From: Clusia tigrina
Lineage: Eukaryota; Arthropoda; Insecta; Diptera; Clusiidae
Direction: 5' to 3'
DNA: 64,000 bases
Assembly: GCA_920105625.2 (NCBI GenBank)
Contig: OV050031.1
Location: 79,059,995-79,123,994 of the forward strand
The translations under genes and the position numbers were made by a program. Shown one piece after another: positions 13,561-26,800 of this stretch (its first letter is position 1; every line of letters starts with the position of its first letter). The notes beneath the pieces are model-generated. The model worked only from the letters and a program-made list of their open reading frames with translations, was not told where the DNA came from and searched no databases.

Positions 13561-16500
13561 GCCGACTGAGGCAGATAGGGGTAGATATAGGCATAGAGAA
13601 GGCAGAAGACTCACCCAATCGACAGTGGCAACGGCTGAATCGCCTACAGTGACGCTGACAGAGGCTGCGACGCCGACTGAGACGCCGACTGAGGCAGATA
13701 GGGTTAGATATAGGCATAGAGAAGGCAGCAGACCCCCCAATCGATAGCGGCAGAGACTGAGACGCCTACAGAGACGCTGACGGAGGCTGCGACACCGACT
13801 GAGACGCCGATTGAGGCAGATAGGGGTAGATATAGGTATAGAGAAGGCAGCAGAACCCCAATCGACACCGGCAGCGACTGAGACGTCTACAGAGACGGTA
13901 ACAGAGGCTAACTCGACGACTGAGACTCCGACTGACACGCCGACTGAGGCAGATAGGGATAGAGAAGGCAGAAGACTCACCAAATCGACAGCGGCAACGG
14001 CTGAGTCGCCTACAGTGACGCTGACAGAGGCAGCGACGCCGACTGAGACGCCGACTGAGGCAGATAGGGGTAGATATAGGCATAGAGAAGGCAGCAGAAC
14101 CCCCAATCGACAGCGGCAGCGACTGAAACGCCTACAGAGACGCTAAAAAAGGCTGCGACGCCGACTGAGACGCCGACTCAAGCCGATAGGTTCAGATATA
14201 GGCATAGGTAAGGCAGCAGACCCACCCAATCGAGAGCGGGAGCGACTGAGACGCTTACAGAGACGCTGACAGAGGCTGCGACGCCGACTGAGACGTCGAC
14301 TGAAGCAGATAGGGGTAGCTATAGGCAGAAGGAAGCAGACCCGCCAATCGACAGCGACAGTGACTAAGACGCCTACAGAGACGCTGACCGAGGCTGCGAT
14401 GCCTACTGAGGCGCCGACTGAGGCAGATAAGTAGATATAGGCATAGAGAAGGCAGCTGACTCCCCAATCGACAGCGGCAGCGATTAAGACACTTACAGAG
14501 ACGCTGACAGAGGCTGCGACGCCGACTGAGACGTCGACTGAAGCAGATAGGGGTAGATATAGGCAGAAGGAAGCAGACCCGCCAATCGACAGCGACAGTG
14601 ACTAAGACGCCTACAGAGACGCTGACCGAGGCTGCGACGCCGACTGAGACGCCGACTCAGGCAGATTATGGTAGATATAGGCATAGAGAAAACAGCAGAC
14701 CCTCCCAATCGAGAGCGGCAGCGACTGAGACGCGTACAGAGACGCTGACAGAGGCTGCGACGCCGACTGACACGCCGACTGAGACAGATAGGGGTAGATA
14801 TAGGAATAGAGAAGGCAGCAGACCCCCCAATGGACAGCGGCAGAGACTGACACGCCTACAGAGAAGCTGATAGGGGTAGATACAGGCATAGAGAAGGCAC
14901 CAGACCCCCCCCCCAATCGAAAACGGCAGCGACTGAGACGCCTACAGAGACGCTGGCAGAGGCTGCGACGCCGGCTGAGACGCCTAATGAGGCAGACAGG
15001 GGTAGATATAGGCATCGAGAAGGCAGCAGACCCCCCAATCAACAGCGGCAGAGACTGACACACCTACAGAGAAGCTGACGGAGGCTGCGACGCCGACTGA
15101 GGCGCCGACTGAGGCAGATAGGGGTAGATATAGGCATTGAGGAGGCAGCAGACCCCCCAATTGACAGCGGCAACGACTGAGACGCCTACAGAGGCGCTGA
15201 CAGAGGCTGCGATGAATACTGAGGCGCCGACTGAGGCAGATAGGTAGATATAGGCATAGAGAAGGCAGCTGACTCCCCACTCGACAGCGGCAGCGACTAA
15301 GACACTTACAGAGACGCTGACAGAGGCTGCGACGCCGACTGAGACGTCGACTGAAGCAGATAGGGGTAGATATAGGCATAGAGAAGGCATGAGACCCCCC
15401 CAAATCGACAGCGGCAGCGATTGAGACGCCTACAGAGACGCTGACAGAGGCTGCGACGCCGACTGAGGCGCCGACTGAGGCAGTTAGGGGTAGATATAGG
15501 CATAGAGAATGCAGCAGACCCCCCAATCGATAGCGGCAGAGACTGAGACGCCTACAGAGACGCTGACGGAGGCTGCGACACCGACTGAGACGCCGATTGA
15601 GGCAGATAGGGGTAGATATAGGTATAGAGAAGGCAGCAGAACCCCAATCGACAGCGGCATCGACTGAGACGTCTACAGAGACGGTAACAGAGGCTGACAC
15701 GACGACTGAGACTCCGACTGACACGCCGACTGAGGCAGATAGGGATAGAGAAGGCAGAAGACTCACCAAATCGACAGCGGCAACGGCTGAGTCGCCTACA
15801 GTGACGCTGACAGAGGCAGCGACGCCGACTGAGACGCCGACTGAGGCAGATACGGGTAGATATAGACATAGAGAAGGCAGCAGACCCCCCAATCGATAGC
15901 GGCAGAGACTGAGAGGCCTACAGAGACGCTAAAAGAGGCTTCGACGCCGACTGAAGCAGATAGGGTTAGATATAGGCATAGAGAAGGCATCAGACCCCCC
16001 CAAACCGACAGCGGCAGCGACTGAGACGCCTACAGAGACGCTGACAGAGGCTGCGACGCTGACTGAGGCGCCGACTGAGGCAGATAGGGGTAGATATAGG
16101 CATAGAGAAGGCAGCAGACCCCCCAATCGACAGCGGCAGCGACTGAGACACCTACAGAGACNNNNNNNNNNNNNNNNNNNNNNNNNNNNNNNNNNNNNNN
16201 NNNNNNNNNNNNNNNNNNNNNNNNNNNNNNNNNNNNNNNNNNNNNNNNNNNNNNNNNNNNNNNNNNNNNNNNNNNNNNNNNNNNNNNNNNNNNNNNNNNN
16301 NNNNNNNNNNNNNNNNNNNNNNNNNNNNNNNNNNNNNNNNNNNNNNNNNNNNNNNNNNNNNGCTAAAAAAGGCTGCAACGCCGACTGAGACACTGACTGA
16401 AGCAGATAGGGGTATATATAGGCATACAGAATTCATCAGACCCCCCAATCGACAGCGACAGCGACTGAGACGCCTACAGAGACGCTGACAGAGGCTGCGA

Positions 16501-19500
16501 CGCCGACTGAGACGCCGACTCAAGCCGATAGGGGCAGATATAGGCATAGGTAAGGCAGCAGACCCGCCCAATCGAGAGCGGCAGCTACTGAGACGCCTAC
16601 AGAGACGCTGACAGAGGCTGCGACGCCGACTGAGACGCCGACTGAGGCAGATAGGGGTAGATATAGGCATAGAGGAGGCAGCAGACCCCCCCAATTGACA
16701 GCGGCAGCGACTGAGACGCCTACAGAGGCGCTGACAGAGGCTGCGACGCCGACTGAGACGCCGACTGAGGCAGATAGGTATAGATATAGGCATATTGAAG
16801 GCAGCAGACCCACCAATGGACAGCGGGAGCGACTGAGACGCCTACAGAGATGCTTGCAGAGACTGCGGTGCCTACTGAGGCGCCGACCGAGGCAGATAGG
16901 GGTAGATATAGGCATAGAGAAGGCAGCAGACCCCCCAATCGACAGTGGCAGCGACTGAGACACCTACAGAGACGCTGACAGAGGCTGCGACACCAACTGA
17001 GACGTCGACTGAGGCAGATAGGGGTGGATATAGGCATAGAGAAGGCAGCAGACGCCCAATCGACAGCAGCAGCGACTGAGACGCCTACAGAGACGCTAAC
17101 AGAGGCTGCGACGACGGCTGAGACTCCGGCTGATACGCCGACTGAGGCAGATAGGGGTAGATATAGGCATAGAGAAGGCAGAAGGCTCACCCAATCGACT
17201 GTGGCAACGGCTGAATCGCTTACAGTGACGCTGACAGAGGCTGCGACGCCGACTGAGACGCCGACTGAGGCAGATAGGGTTAGATATAGGCATAGAGAAG
17301 GCAGCAGACCCCCCAATCGATAGCGGCAGAGACTGAGACGCCTACAGAGCCGCTGACGGAGGCTGCGACACCGACTGAGACGCCGATTGAGGCAGATAGG
17401 GGTAGATATAGGTATAGAGAAGGCAGCAGAACCCCAATCGACACCGGCAGCGACTGAGACGTCTACAGAGACGGAAACAGAGGCTGACTCGACGACTGAG
17501 ACTCCGACTGACACGCCGACTGAGGCAGATAGGGATAGAGAAGGCAGAAGACTCACCAAATCGACAGCGGCAACGGCTGAGTCGCCTACAGTGACGCTGA
17601 CAGAGGCAGTGACGCCGACTGAGACGCCGACTGAGGCAGATAGGGGTAGATATAGGCATAGAGAAGGCAGCAGAACCCCCAATCGACAGCGGCAGCGACT
17701 GAGACGCCTACAGAGACGCTAAAAAAGGCTGCGACGCCGACTGAGACGCCGACTCAAGCCGATAGGTTCAGATATAGGCATAAATAAGGCAGCAGACCCA
17801 CCCAATCGAGAGCGGGAGCGACTGAGACGCTTACAGAGACGCTGACAGAGGCTGCGACGCCGACTGAGACGTCGACTGAAGCAGATAGGGGTAGATATAG
17901 GCAGAAGGAAGCAGACCCGCCAATCGACAGCGACAGTGACTAAGACGCCTACAGAGACGCTGACCGAGGCTGCAATGCCTACTGAGGCGCCGACTGAGGC
18001 AGATAAGTAGATATAGGCATAGAGAAGGCAGCTGACTCCCCAATCGACAGCGGCAGCGATTAAGACACTTACAGAGACGCTGACAGAGGCTGCGACGCCG
18101 ACTGAGACGTCGACTGAAGCAGATAGGGGTAGATATAGGCAGAAGGAAGCAGACCCGCCAATCGACAGCGACAGTGACTAAGACGCCTACAGAGACGCTG
18201 ACCGAGGCTGCGACGCCGACTGAGACGCCGACTCAGGCAGATTATGGTAGATATAGGCATAGAGAAAACAGCAGACCCTCCCAATCGAGAGCGGCAGCGA
18301 CTGAGACGCGTACAGAGACGCTGACAGAGGCTGCGACGCCGACTGACACGCCGACTGAGACAGATAGGGGTAGATATAGGAATAGAGAGGGCAGCAGACC
18401 CCCCAATGGACAGCGGCAGAGACTGACACGCCTACAGAGAAGCTGATAGGGGTAGATACAGGCATAGAGAAGTCACCAGACCCCCCCCCCAATCGAAAAC
18501 GGCAGCGACTGAGACGCCTACAGAGACGCTGGCAGAGGCTGCGACGCCGGCTGAGACGCCTAATGAGGCAGACAGGGGTAGATATAGGCATCGAGAAGGC
18601 AGCAGACCCCCCAATCAACAGCGGCAGAGACTGACACACCTACAGAGACGCTGACGGAGGCTGCGACGCCGACTAAAACGTCGATTGAGGTAGATAGGGG
18701 TAGATATAGGCATAGAGAAGGCAGCAGACCCTCAATCGAGAGCGGCAGCGACTGAGACGCATACAGAGACGCTGACAGAGGCTGCGACGCCGACTGACAC
18801 GCCCACTGAGGCAGATAGGGGTAGATATAGGAATAGAGAAGGCAGCAGACCCCCAATAGACAGCGGCAGAGACTGACACGCCTACAGCGAAGCTGATAGG
18901 GGTAGATACAGGCATATAGAAGGCATCAGACCCTCCCCCCCAATCGAAAGCGGCAGCGACTGAGACGCCTACAGAGACGCTGGCAGAGGCTGCGCCGCCC
19001 ACAAACGCGTACTGAGGCAGACAGGGGTAGATATAGGCATCGAGAAGGCAGCAGACCCCCCAATCAACAGCGGCAGAGACTGACACGCCTACAGAGACGC
19101 TGACGGAGGCTGCGACACCGACTGAGACACCGATTGAGGCAGATAGGGGTAGATATAGTCATAGAGAAGGCAGCAGACGCCCAATCGACAGCGGCAGCGA
19201 CTGAGACGCCTACAGAGACGCTGAAAGAAGCTTCGACGCCGACTGAGGCAGATAGGGGTAGATATAGGCATAGAGAACGCAGCAGTCCCCCCCCCCCAAT
19301 CGACAGCGGCAGCGACTGAGACGCCTACAGAGACGCTGACAGAGGCTGCGACGCCGACTGAGGCAGATAGGTGTAGATATAGGCATAGAGAAGGCAGCAG
19401 ACCCACCAATGGACAGCGGGAGCGACTGAGACGCCTACAGAGACGCTTGCAGAGGCTGCAGCGACTACTGAGACGCCGACCGAGGCAGATAGGGGTATAT

Positions 19501-21150
19501 ATAGGCATAGAGAAGGCAGCAGACCCCCCAATCGATAGCGGCAGAGACTGAGACGCCTACAGAGACGCTGAGGGAGGCTGCGACACCGACTGAGACGCCG
19601 ATTGAGGCAGATAGGGGTAGATATAGGCAGAAGGCAGCACACCACCCAATCGATAGCAGCAGCGACTGAGACGCCTACAGAGACGCTGACAGAGGCTGCG
19701 ACGCCGACTAAGGTAGATAGGTGTAGATATAGGCATAGAGAAGGCATCAGACCCCCCCAAATCGACAGCGGCAGCGACTGAGACGCCTACAGAGACGCTG
19801 ACAGAGGCTGCGACGCCGACTGAGGCACCGACTGAGGCGCCGACTGAGGCAGATAGGGGTAGATATAGGCATACAGAATGCAGCAGCCCCCCCCCACACA
19901 CATTGACAGCGGCAGCGACTGAGACGCCTACAGAGACGCTGACAGAGGCTGCGACGACGACTGAGGTAGATAGGTGTAGATATAGGCATAGAGAAGGCAG
20001 CAGACCCACCAATGGACAGCGGGAGCGACTGAGACGCCTACATAGACGCTTGCAGAGGCTGCGGCGCCTACTGAGACGCCGACCGAGGCAGATAGGGGTA
20101 TATATAGGCATAGAGAAGGCAGCAGACCCCCCAATCGACAGTGGCAGCGACTGAGACACATACAGAGACGCTGACAGAGGCTGCGATGCCGACTGAGACG
20201 TCGACTGAGGCAGATAGGGGTAGGTATAGGCAGAAGGCAGCACACCCCCCAATCGATAGCAGCAGCGACTGAGACGCCTACAGAGACGCTAACAGAGGCT
20301 GCGTCGCCGACTGAGACGCCGACTGAGGCAGATAGGTATAGAGAAGTCAGCAGACCCCACAATCGACAGCGGCAGCGACTGAGACGCCTACAGAGACGCT
20401 GAAAGAGGCTGCGACGCCGACTGAGACGCCGACGGAGGCAGATAGGTGTAGATATAAGCATACAGAAGGCCGCAGACCCCACCCAATCGATAGCGGCAGA
20501 GACTGAGACGCCTACAGAGACGCCTAAAGAGACGCTGACAAAGGTTGCGACGCCGACTGAGGCAGATAGGGGTAGATATAGGCATAGAGAAGGCAGCAGA
20601 ACCCCCCACTCACAGCGGCAGCGACTGAGACGCCTACAGAGACGCTGACGGAGGCTGCGACACCGACTGAGACGCCGATTGAGGCAGATAGGGGTAGATA
20701 TAGGTATAGAGAAGGCAGCAGAACCCCAATCGACACCGGCAGCGACTGAGACGTCTACAGAGACGGTAACAGAGGCTGACTCAACGACTGAGACTCCGAC
20801 TGACACGCCGACTGAGGCAGATAGGGATAGAGAAGGTAGAAGACTCACCAAATCGACAGCGGCAACGGCTGAGTCGCCTACAGTGACGCTGACAGAGGCA
20901 GCGACGCCGACTGAGACGCCGACTGAGGCAGATAGGGGTAGATATAGGCATACAGAAGGCAGCAGACCCCCCAATCGATAGCGGCAGAGACTGAGACGCC
21001 TACAGAGACGCTGAAAGAGGCTTCGACCCCGACTGAGGCAGATAGGGTTAGATATAGGCATAGAGAAGGCATCAGACCCCCCCACTCACAGCGGCAGCGA
21101 CTGAGACGCCTACAGAGACGCTGACAGAGGCTGCGACGATGACTGAGGCG
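13561..21150 (+). repeat. ~7.4-kb higher-order repeat, copy 2 (contains the N run)
   Basis: Direct tandem copy of 6181-13560, differing by scattered substitutions, C-tract length and a 12-bp gain near 17,620, where copy 1 has one fewer GACTGAGACGCC-type unit. The length is 7.59 kb, or 7.39 kb without the N's. Because the copies are similar but not identical, simple artefactual re-use of one contig is less likely, although allelic copies placed in tandem are not excluded. Confidence 0.87.
16162..16361. other. Assembly gap, 200 N
   Basis: Exactly 200 N. The left flank ends in CACCTACAGAGAC and the right flank begins GCTAAAAAAGGCTGCAACG. In the paralogous copy these two sequences are directly adjacent, joining at 8783/8784. 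The offset is 7378 before the gap and 7578 after it, so relative to that copy nothing is missing beyond the 200 N themselves. The N count is most likely a placeholder, not a measured size. Confidence 0.97.
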
Positions 21151-22676
21151 CCGACTGAGGCAGATAGGGGTAGATATAGGCATAGAGAAGGCAGCAGAAC
21201 CCCCAATCGACAGCGGCAGCGACTGAGACGCCTACAGAGACGCTAAAAAAGGGTGCGACGCCGACTGAGACGCCGACTCAAGACGATAGGTTCAGATATA
21301 GGCATAGGTAAGGCAGCAGACCCACCCAATCGAGAGCGGCAGCGACTGAGACGCGTACAGAGACGCTGACAGAGGCTGCGACGCCGACTGACACGCCGAC
21401 TGAGACAGATAGGGGTAGATATAGGAATAGAGAAGGCAGCAGACCCCCCAATGGACAGCGGCAGAGACTGACACGCCTACAGAGAAGCTGATAGGGGTAG
21501 ATACAGGCATAGAGAAGGCACCAGACCCCCCCCCAATCGAAAACGGCAGCGACTGAGACGCCTACAGAGACGCTGGCAGAGGCTGCGACGCCGGCTGAGA
21601 CGCCTAATGTGGCAGACAGGGGTAGATATAGGCATCGAGAAGGCAGCAGACCCCCCAATCAACAGCGGCAGAGACTGACACACCTACAGAGACGCTGACG
21701 GAGGCTGCGACGCCGACTGAGACGTCGATTGAGGTAGATAGGGGTAGATATAGGCATAGAGAAGGCAGCAGACCCTCAATCGAGAGCGGCAGCGACTGAG
21801 ACGCATACAGAGACGCTGACAGAGGCTGCGACGCCGACTGACACGCCCACTGAGGCAGATAGGGGTAGATATAGGAATAGAGAAGGCAGCAGACCCCCCA
21901 ATAGACAGCGGCAGAGACTGACACGCCTACAGCGAAGTTGATAGGGGTAGATACAGGCATACAGAATGCAGCAGCCCCCCCCCCACACATTGACAGCGGC
22001 AGCGACTGAGACGCCTACAGAGACGCTGACAGAGGCTGCGACGACGACTGAGGTAGATAGGTGTAGATATAGGCATAGAGAAGGCAGCAGACCCACCAAT
22101 GGACAGCGGGAGCGACTGAGACACATACAGAGACGCTGACAGAGGCTGCGACGCCGACTGAGACGTCGACTGAGGCAGATAGGGGTAGATATAGGCAGAA
22201 GGCAGCACACCCCCCAATCGATAGCAGCAGCGACTGAGACGCCTACAGAGACGCTAACAGAGGCTGCGTCGCCGCCTGAGGCAGATAGGTATAGAGAAGT
22301 CAGCAGACCCCACAATCGACAGCGGCAGCGACTGAGACGCCTACAGAGACGCTGAAAGAAGCTACGACGCCGACTGAGACGCCGACGGAGGCAGATAGGT
22401 GTAGATATAAGGATACAGAAGGCCGCAGACCCCACCCAATCGATAGCGGCAGAGACTGAGACGCCTACAGAGACGCCTAAAGAGACGCTGACAGAGGCTG
22501 CGACGCCGACTGAGGCAGATAGGGGTAGATATAGGCATAGAGAAGGCAGCAGACCCCCTCAAGCGATAGCGGCTGCGATTGAGACACCTACAGAGACGCT
22601 GTCAGAGGCTGCGACGCCGACTGAAATGCCGACTGAGGCAGATAGGGGTAGATATAGGCATAGAGAATTCAGCAGA

Positions 22677-22690
22677 CCCCCCCCCCCCCC
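22677..22690 (+). repeat. 14-base C tract
   Basis: Between the CAGA and AATC motifs the consensus has about six C's. Here there are 14. Equal runs of 14 occur at 27411-27424, 31688-31701 and 61361-61374, and runs of 13 at 31220-31232, 32753-32765 and 61737-61749. Elsewhere the run is 3-12. Length variation at this one position accounts for many 1-2 bp differences between monomers and scrambles reading frames. Some variation may be sequencing error, because long C runs are error-prone. Confidence 0.9.
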
Positions 22691-22890
22691 AATCGACAGC
22701 GACAGTGACTGAGACGCCTACAGAGACGCTGACCGAGGCTGCGACGCCGACTGAGACGCCGACTCAGGCAGATTATGGTAGATATAGGCATAGTGAAAAC
22801 AGCAGACCCTCCCAATCGAGAGCGGCAGCGACTGGGACGCGTACAGAGACGCTGACAGAGGCTGCGACGCCGACTGACACGCCGACTGAG

Positions 22891-22935
22891 GCAGATAGGG
22901 GAGGAATAGAGAGGAATATAGGAATAGAGAAGGCA
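22891..22935 (+). repeat. Core with local GGAATAGAG duplication
   Basis: The usual GATAGGGGTAGATATAGGAATAG core is replaced by AGATAGGGGAGGAATAGAG followed by AGGAATATAGGAATAGAG, a small internal duplication. The same unusual core occurs at about 61230-61275 and I see it nowhere else in the window. It serves as a fingerprint linking the two regions. Confidence 0.9.
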
Positions 22936-23832
22936 GCAGACCCCCCAATAGACAGCGGCAGAGACTGACACGCCTACAGAGAAGCTGATAGGGGTAGATA
23001 CAGGCATAGAGAAGGCACCAGACCCCCCCCCACAATCGAAAACGGCAGCGACTGAGACGCCTACAGAGACGCTGGCAGAGGCTGCGACGCCGGCTGAGAC
23101 GCCTAATGAGGCAGACAGGGGTAGATATAGCATCGAGAAGGCAGCAGACCCCCAATCAACAGCGGCAGCGACTGAGACGCCTACAGAGACGCTGAAAGAA
23201 GCTTCGACGCCGACTGAGGCAGATAGGGTTAGATATAGGCATAGAGAAGGCATGAGACCCCCCAAATCGACAGCGGCAGCGACTGAGAGGCCTACAGAGA
23301 CGCTGACCGAGGCTGCGACGCCGACTGAGGCGCCGACTGAGGAAGATAGGGGTAGATATAGGCATAGAGAATGCAGCAAGCCCCCCCCCCCAATTGACAG
23401 CGGCAGCGACTGAGACGCTGATAGAGGCTGCGACGCCGACTGAGGTAGATAGGTGTAGATATTGGCATAGAGAAGGCAGCAGACCCACCAATGGACAGCG
23501 GGAGCGACTGAGACGCCTACAGAGACGCTTGCAGAGACTGCGGCGCCTACTGAGGCGCCGACCGAGGCAGATAGGGGTAGATATAGGCATAGAGAAGGCA
23601 GCAGACCCCCCAATCGACAGTGGCAGCGACTGAGACACCTACAGAGACGCTGACAGAGGCTGCGACACCAAATGAGACGTCGACTGAGGCAGATAGGGGT
23701 GGATATAGGCATAGAGAAAGCAGCAGACGCCCAATCGACAGCAGCAGCGACTGAGACGCCTACAGAGACGCTAACAGAGGCTGCGACGACGGCTGAGACT
23801 CCGACTGATACGCCGACTGAGGCAGATAGGGG

Positions 23833-26800
23833 TAGATATAGGCATAGAGAAGGCAGAAGACTCACCCAATCGACAGTGGCAACGGCTGAATCGCCTACAG
23901 TGACGCTGACAGAGGCTGCGACGCCGACTGAGACGCCGACTGAGGCAGATAGGGTTAGATATAGGCATAGAGAAGGCAGCAGACCCCCCAATCGATAGCG
24001 GCAGAGACTGAAACGCCTACAGAGACGCTGACGGAGGCTGCGACACCGACTGAGACGCCGATTGAGGCAGATAGGGGTAGATATAGGTATAGAGAAGGCA
24101 GCAGAACCCCAATCGACACCGGCAGCGACTGAGACGTCTACAGAGACGGTAACAGAGGCTGACTCGACGACTGAGACTCCGACTGACACGCCGACTGAGG
24201 CAGATAGGGATAGAGAAGGCAGAAGACTCACCAAATCGACAGCGGCAACGGCTGAGTCGCCAACAGTGACGCTGACAGAGGCAGCGACGCCGACTGAGGC
24301 AGATAGGGGTAGATATAGGCATAGAGAAGGCAGCAGACCCCCCAATCGATAGCGGCAGAGAGTGAGACGCCTACAGAGACGCTGAAAGAGGCTTCGACGC
24401 CGACTGAGGCAGATAGGGGTAGATATAGGCATAGAGAAGGCATCAGACCCCCCACTCACAGCGGCAGCGACTGAGACGCCTACAGAGACGCTGACAGAGG
24501 CTGCGACGATGACTGAGACGCCTAATGAGGCAGACAGGGGTAGATATAGGCATCGAGAAGGCAGCAGACCCCCCAATCAACAGCGGCAGAGACTGACACA
24601 CCTACAGAGACGCTGACGGAGGCTGCGACGCCGACTGAGACGTCGATTGAGGTAGATAGGGGTAGATATAGGCATAGAGAAGGCAGCAGACCCTCAATCG
24701 GGAGCGGCAGCGACTGAGACGCATACAGAGACGCTGACAGAGGCTGCGACGCCGACTGACACGCCCACTGAGGCAGATAGGGGTAGATATAGGAATAGAG
24801 AAGGCAGCAGACCCCCCAATCAACAGCGGCAGAGACTGACACGCCTACAGAGACGCTGACGGAGGCTGCGACACCGACTGAGACACCGATTGAGGCAGAT
24901 AGGGGTAGATATAGTCATAGAGAAGGCAGCAGACCCCCAATCGACAGCGGCAGCGACTGAGACGCCTACAGAGACGCTGAAAGAAGCTTCGACGCCGACT
25001 GAGGCAGATAGGGTTAGATATAGGCATAGAGAAGGCATGAGACCCCCCAAATCGACAGCAGCAGCGACTGAGACGCCTACAGAGACGCTGACAGAGGCTG
25101 CGACGCCGACTGAGGCAGATAGGGGTAGATATAGGCATAGAGAATGCAGCAGTCCCCCCCCCCCCAATTGACAGCGGCAGCGACTGAGACGCCTACAGAG
25201 ACGCTGACAGAGGCTGCGACGCCGACTAAGGTAGATAGGTGTAGATATAGGCATAGAGAAGGCAGCAGACCCACCAATGGACAGCGGGAGCGACTGAGAC
25301 GCCTACAGAGACGCTTGCAGAGACTGTGGCGCCTACTGAGACGCCGACCGAGGCAGATAGGGGTAGATATAGGCATAGAGAAGGCAGCAGACCCCCCAAT
25401 CGACAGTGGCAGCGACTGAGACACCTACAGAGACGCTGACAGAGGCAGCGACGCCGACTGAGACGCCGACTGAGGCAGATAGGGGTAGATATAGGCATAG
25501 AGAAGGCAGCAGACCCCCCAATCGATAGCGGCAGAGACTGAGACGCCTACAGAGACGCTGAAAGAGGCTTAGACGCCGACTGAGGCAGATAGGGTTAGAT
25601 ATAGGCATAGAGAAGGCATCAGACCCCCCCAAATCGTCAGCGGCAGCGACTGAGACGCCTACAGAGACGCTGACAGAGGCTGCGACGCCGACTGAGGCGC
25701 CGACTGAGGCAGATAGGCGTAGATATAGGCATTGAGAATGCAGCAGCACCCCCCCCCCAAATTGACAGCGGCAGCGACTGAGACGCCTACAGAGACGCTG
25801 ACAGAGGCTGCGACGCCGACTGAGGTAGATAGGTGTAGATATAGGCATAGAGAAGGCAGCAGACCCACCAATGGACAGCGGGAGCGACTGAGACACCTAC
25901 ATAGACGCTTGCAGAGGCTGCGGCGCCTACTGAGACGCCGACTGAGGCAGATAGGGGTAGATATAGGCATAGAGAAGGCAGCAGACCCCCCCCAATCGAC
26001 AGTGGCAGCGACTGAGACACCTACAGAAACGCTGACAGAGGCTGCGACTCCGACTGAGACGTCGACTGAGGCAGATAGGGGTAGATATAGGCAGAAGGCA
26101 GCAGACCCCCTAATCGATAGCGGCAGCGACTGAGACGCCTACAGAGACGCTGACAGAGGCTGCGACGCCGACTGAGACGCCGACGGAGGCAGATAGGTGT
26201 AGATATAGGTATAGAAAAGTCAGCAGACCCCACAATCGACAGCGGCAGCGACTGAGACGCCTACAGAGACGCTGAAAGAGGCTGCGACGCCGACTGAGAC
26301 GCCGACGGAGGCAGATAGGTGTAGATATAAGCATACAGAAGGCCGCAGACCCCACCCAATCGTTAGCGGCAGAGACTGAGACGCCTACAGAGACGCCTAA
26401 AGAGACGCTGACAGAGGCTGCGACGCCGACTGAGGCAGATAGGGGTAGATATAGGCATAGAGAAAGCAGCAGACCCCCTCAAGCGATAGCGGCTGCGATT
26501 GAGACACCTACAGAGACGCTGTCAGAGGCTGCGACGCCGACTGAGACGCCGACTGAGGCAGATAGGGGTAGATATAGGCATAGAGAAGGCAGCAGACCCC
26601 CCCCCCCTATCGACAGCGAAAGTGACTGAGACGCCTACAGAGACGCTGACCGAGGCTGCGACGCCGACTGAGACGCCGACTCAGGCAGATTATGGTAGAT
26701 ATAGGCATAGAGAAAACAGCAGACCCTCACAATCGTGAGCGGCAGCGACTGAGACGCGTACAGAGACGCTGACAGAGGCTGCGACGCCGACTGAGACGCC

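Larger units (their letters stand above)
21151..23832 (+). repeat. Rearranged third-copy fragments of the 7.4-kb unit
   Basis: After 21150 the order breaks. About 21175-21330 resembles 14075-14230. The sequence then jumps at a shared CAATCGAGAGCG to material like 14708-15063, skipping about 480 bp. Then come segments resembling 11.05-11.3 kb and 12.3-12.97 kb, followed by a stretch with a 14-C tract at 22677-22690. This looks like a deletion-scarred partial third copy. Boundaries are approximate. Confidence 0.6.

Noticed and set aside
22669..24576. 635-codon minus-strand open frame, and similar long frames at 61636-62811, 12339-13496 and 19928-21085
   Set aside because: They translate repeat monomers in shifting frames, with alternating PLSASVGVSVGVAASVSVS-like and ICLSRRLSRRRSLCQRLCRR-like stretches. 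The 122-bp unit is not a multiple of three, duplicate copies break the frame at C tracts, and the skewed composition explains the lack of stops.
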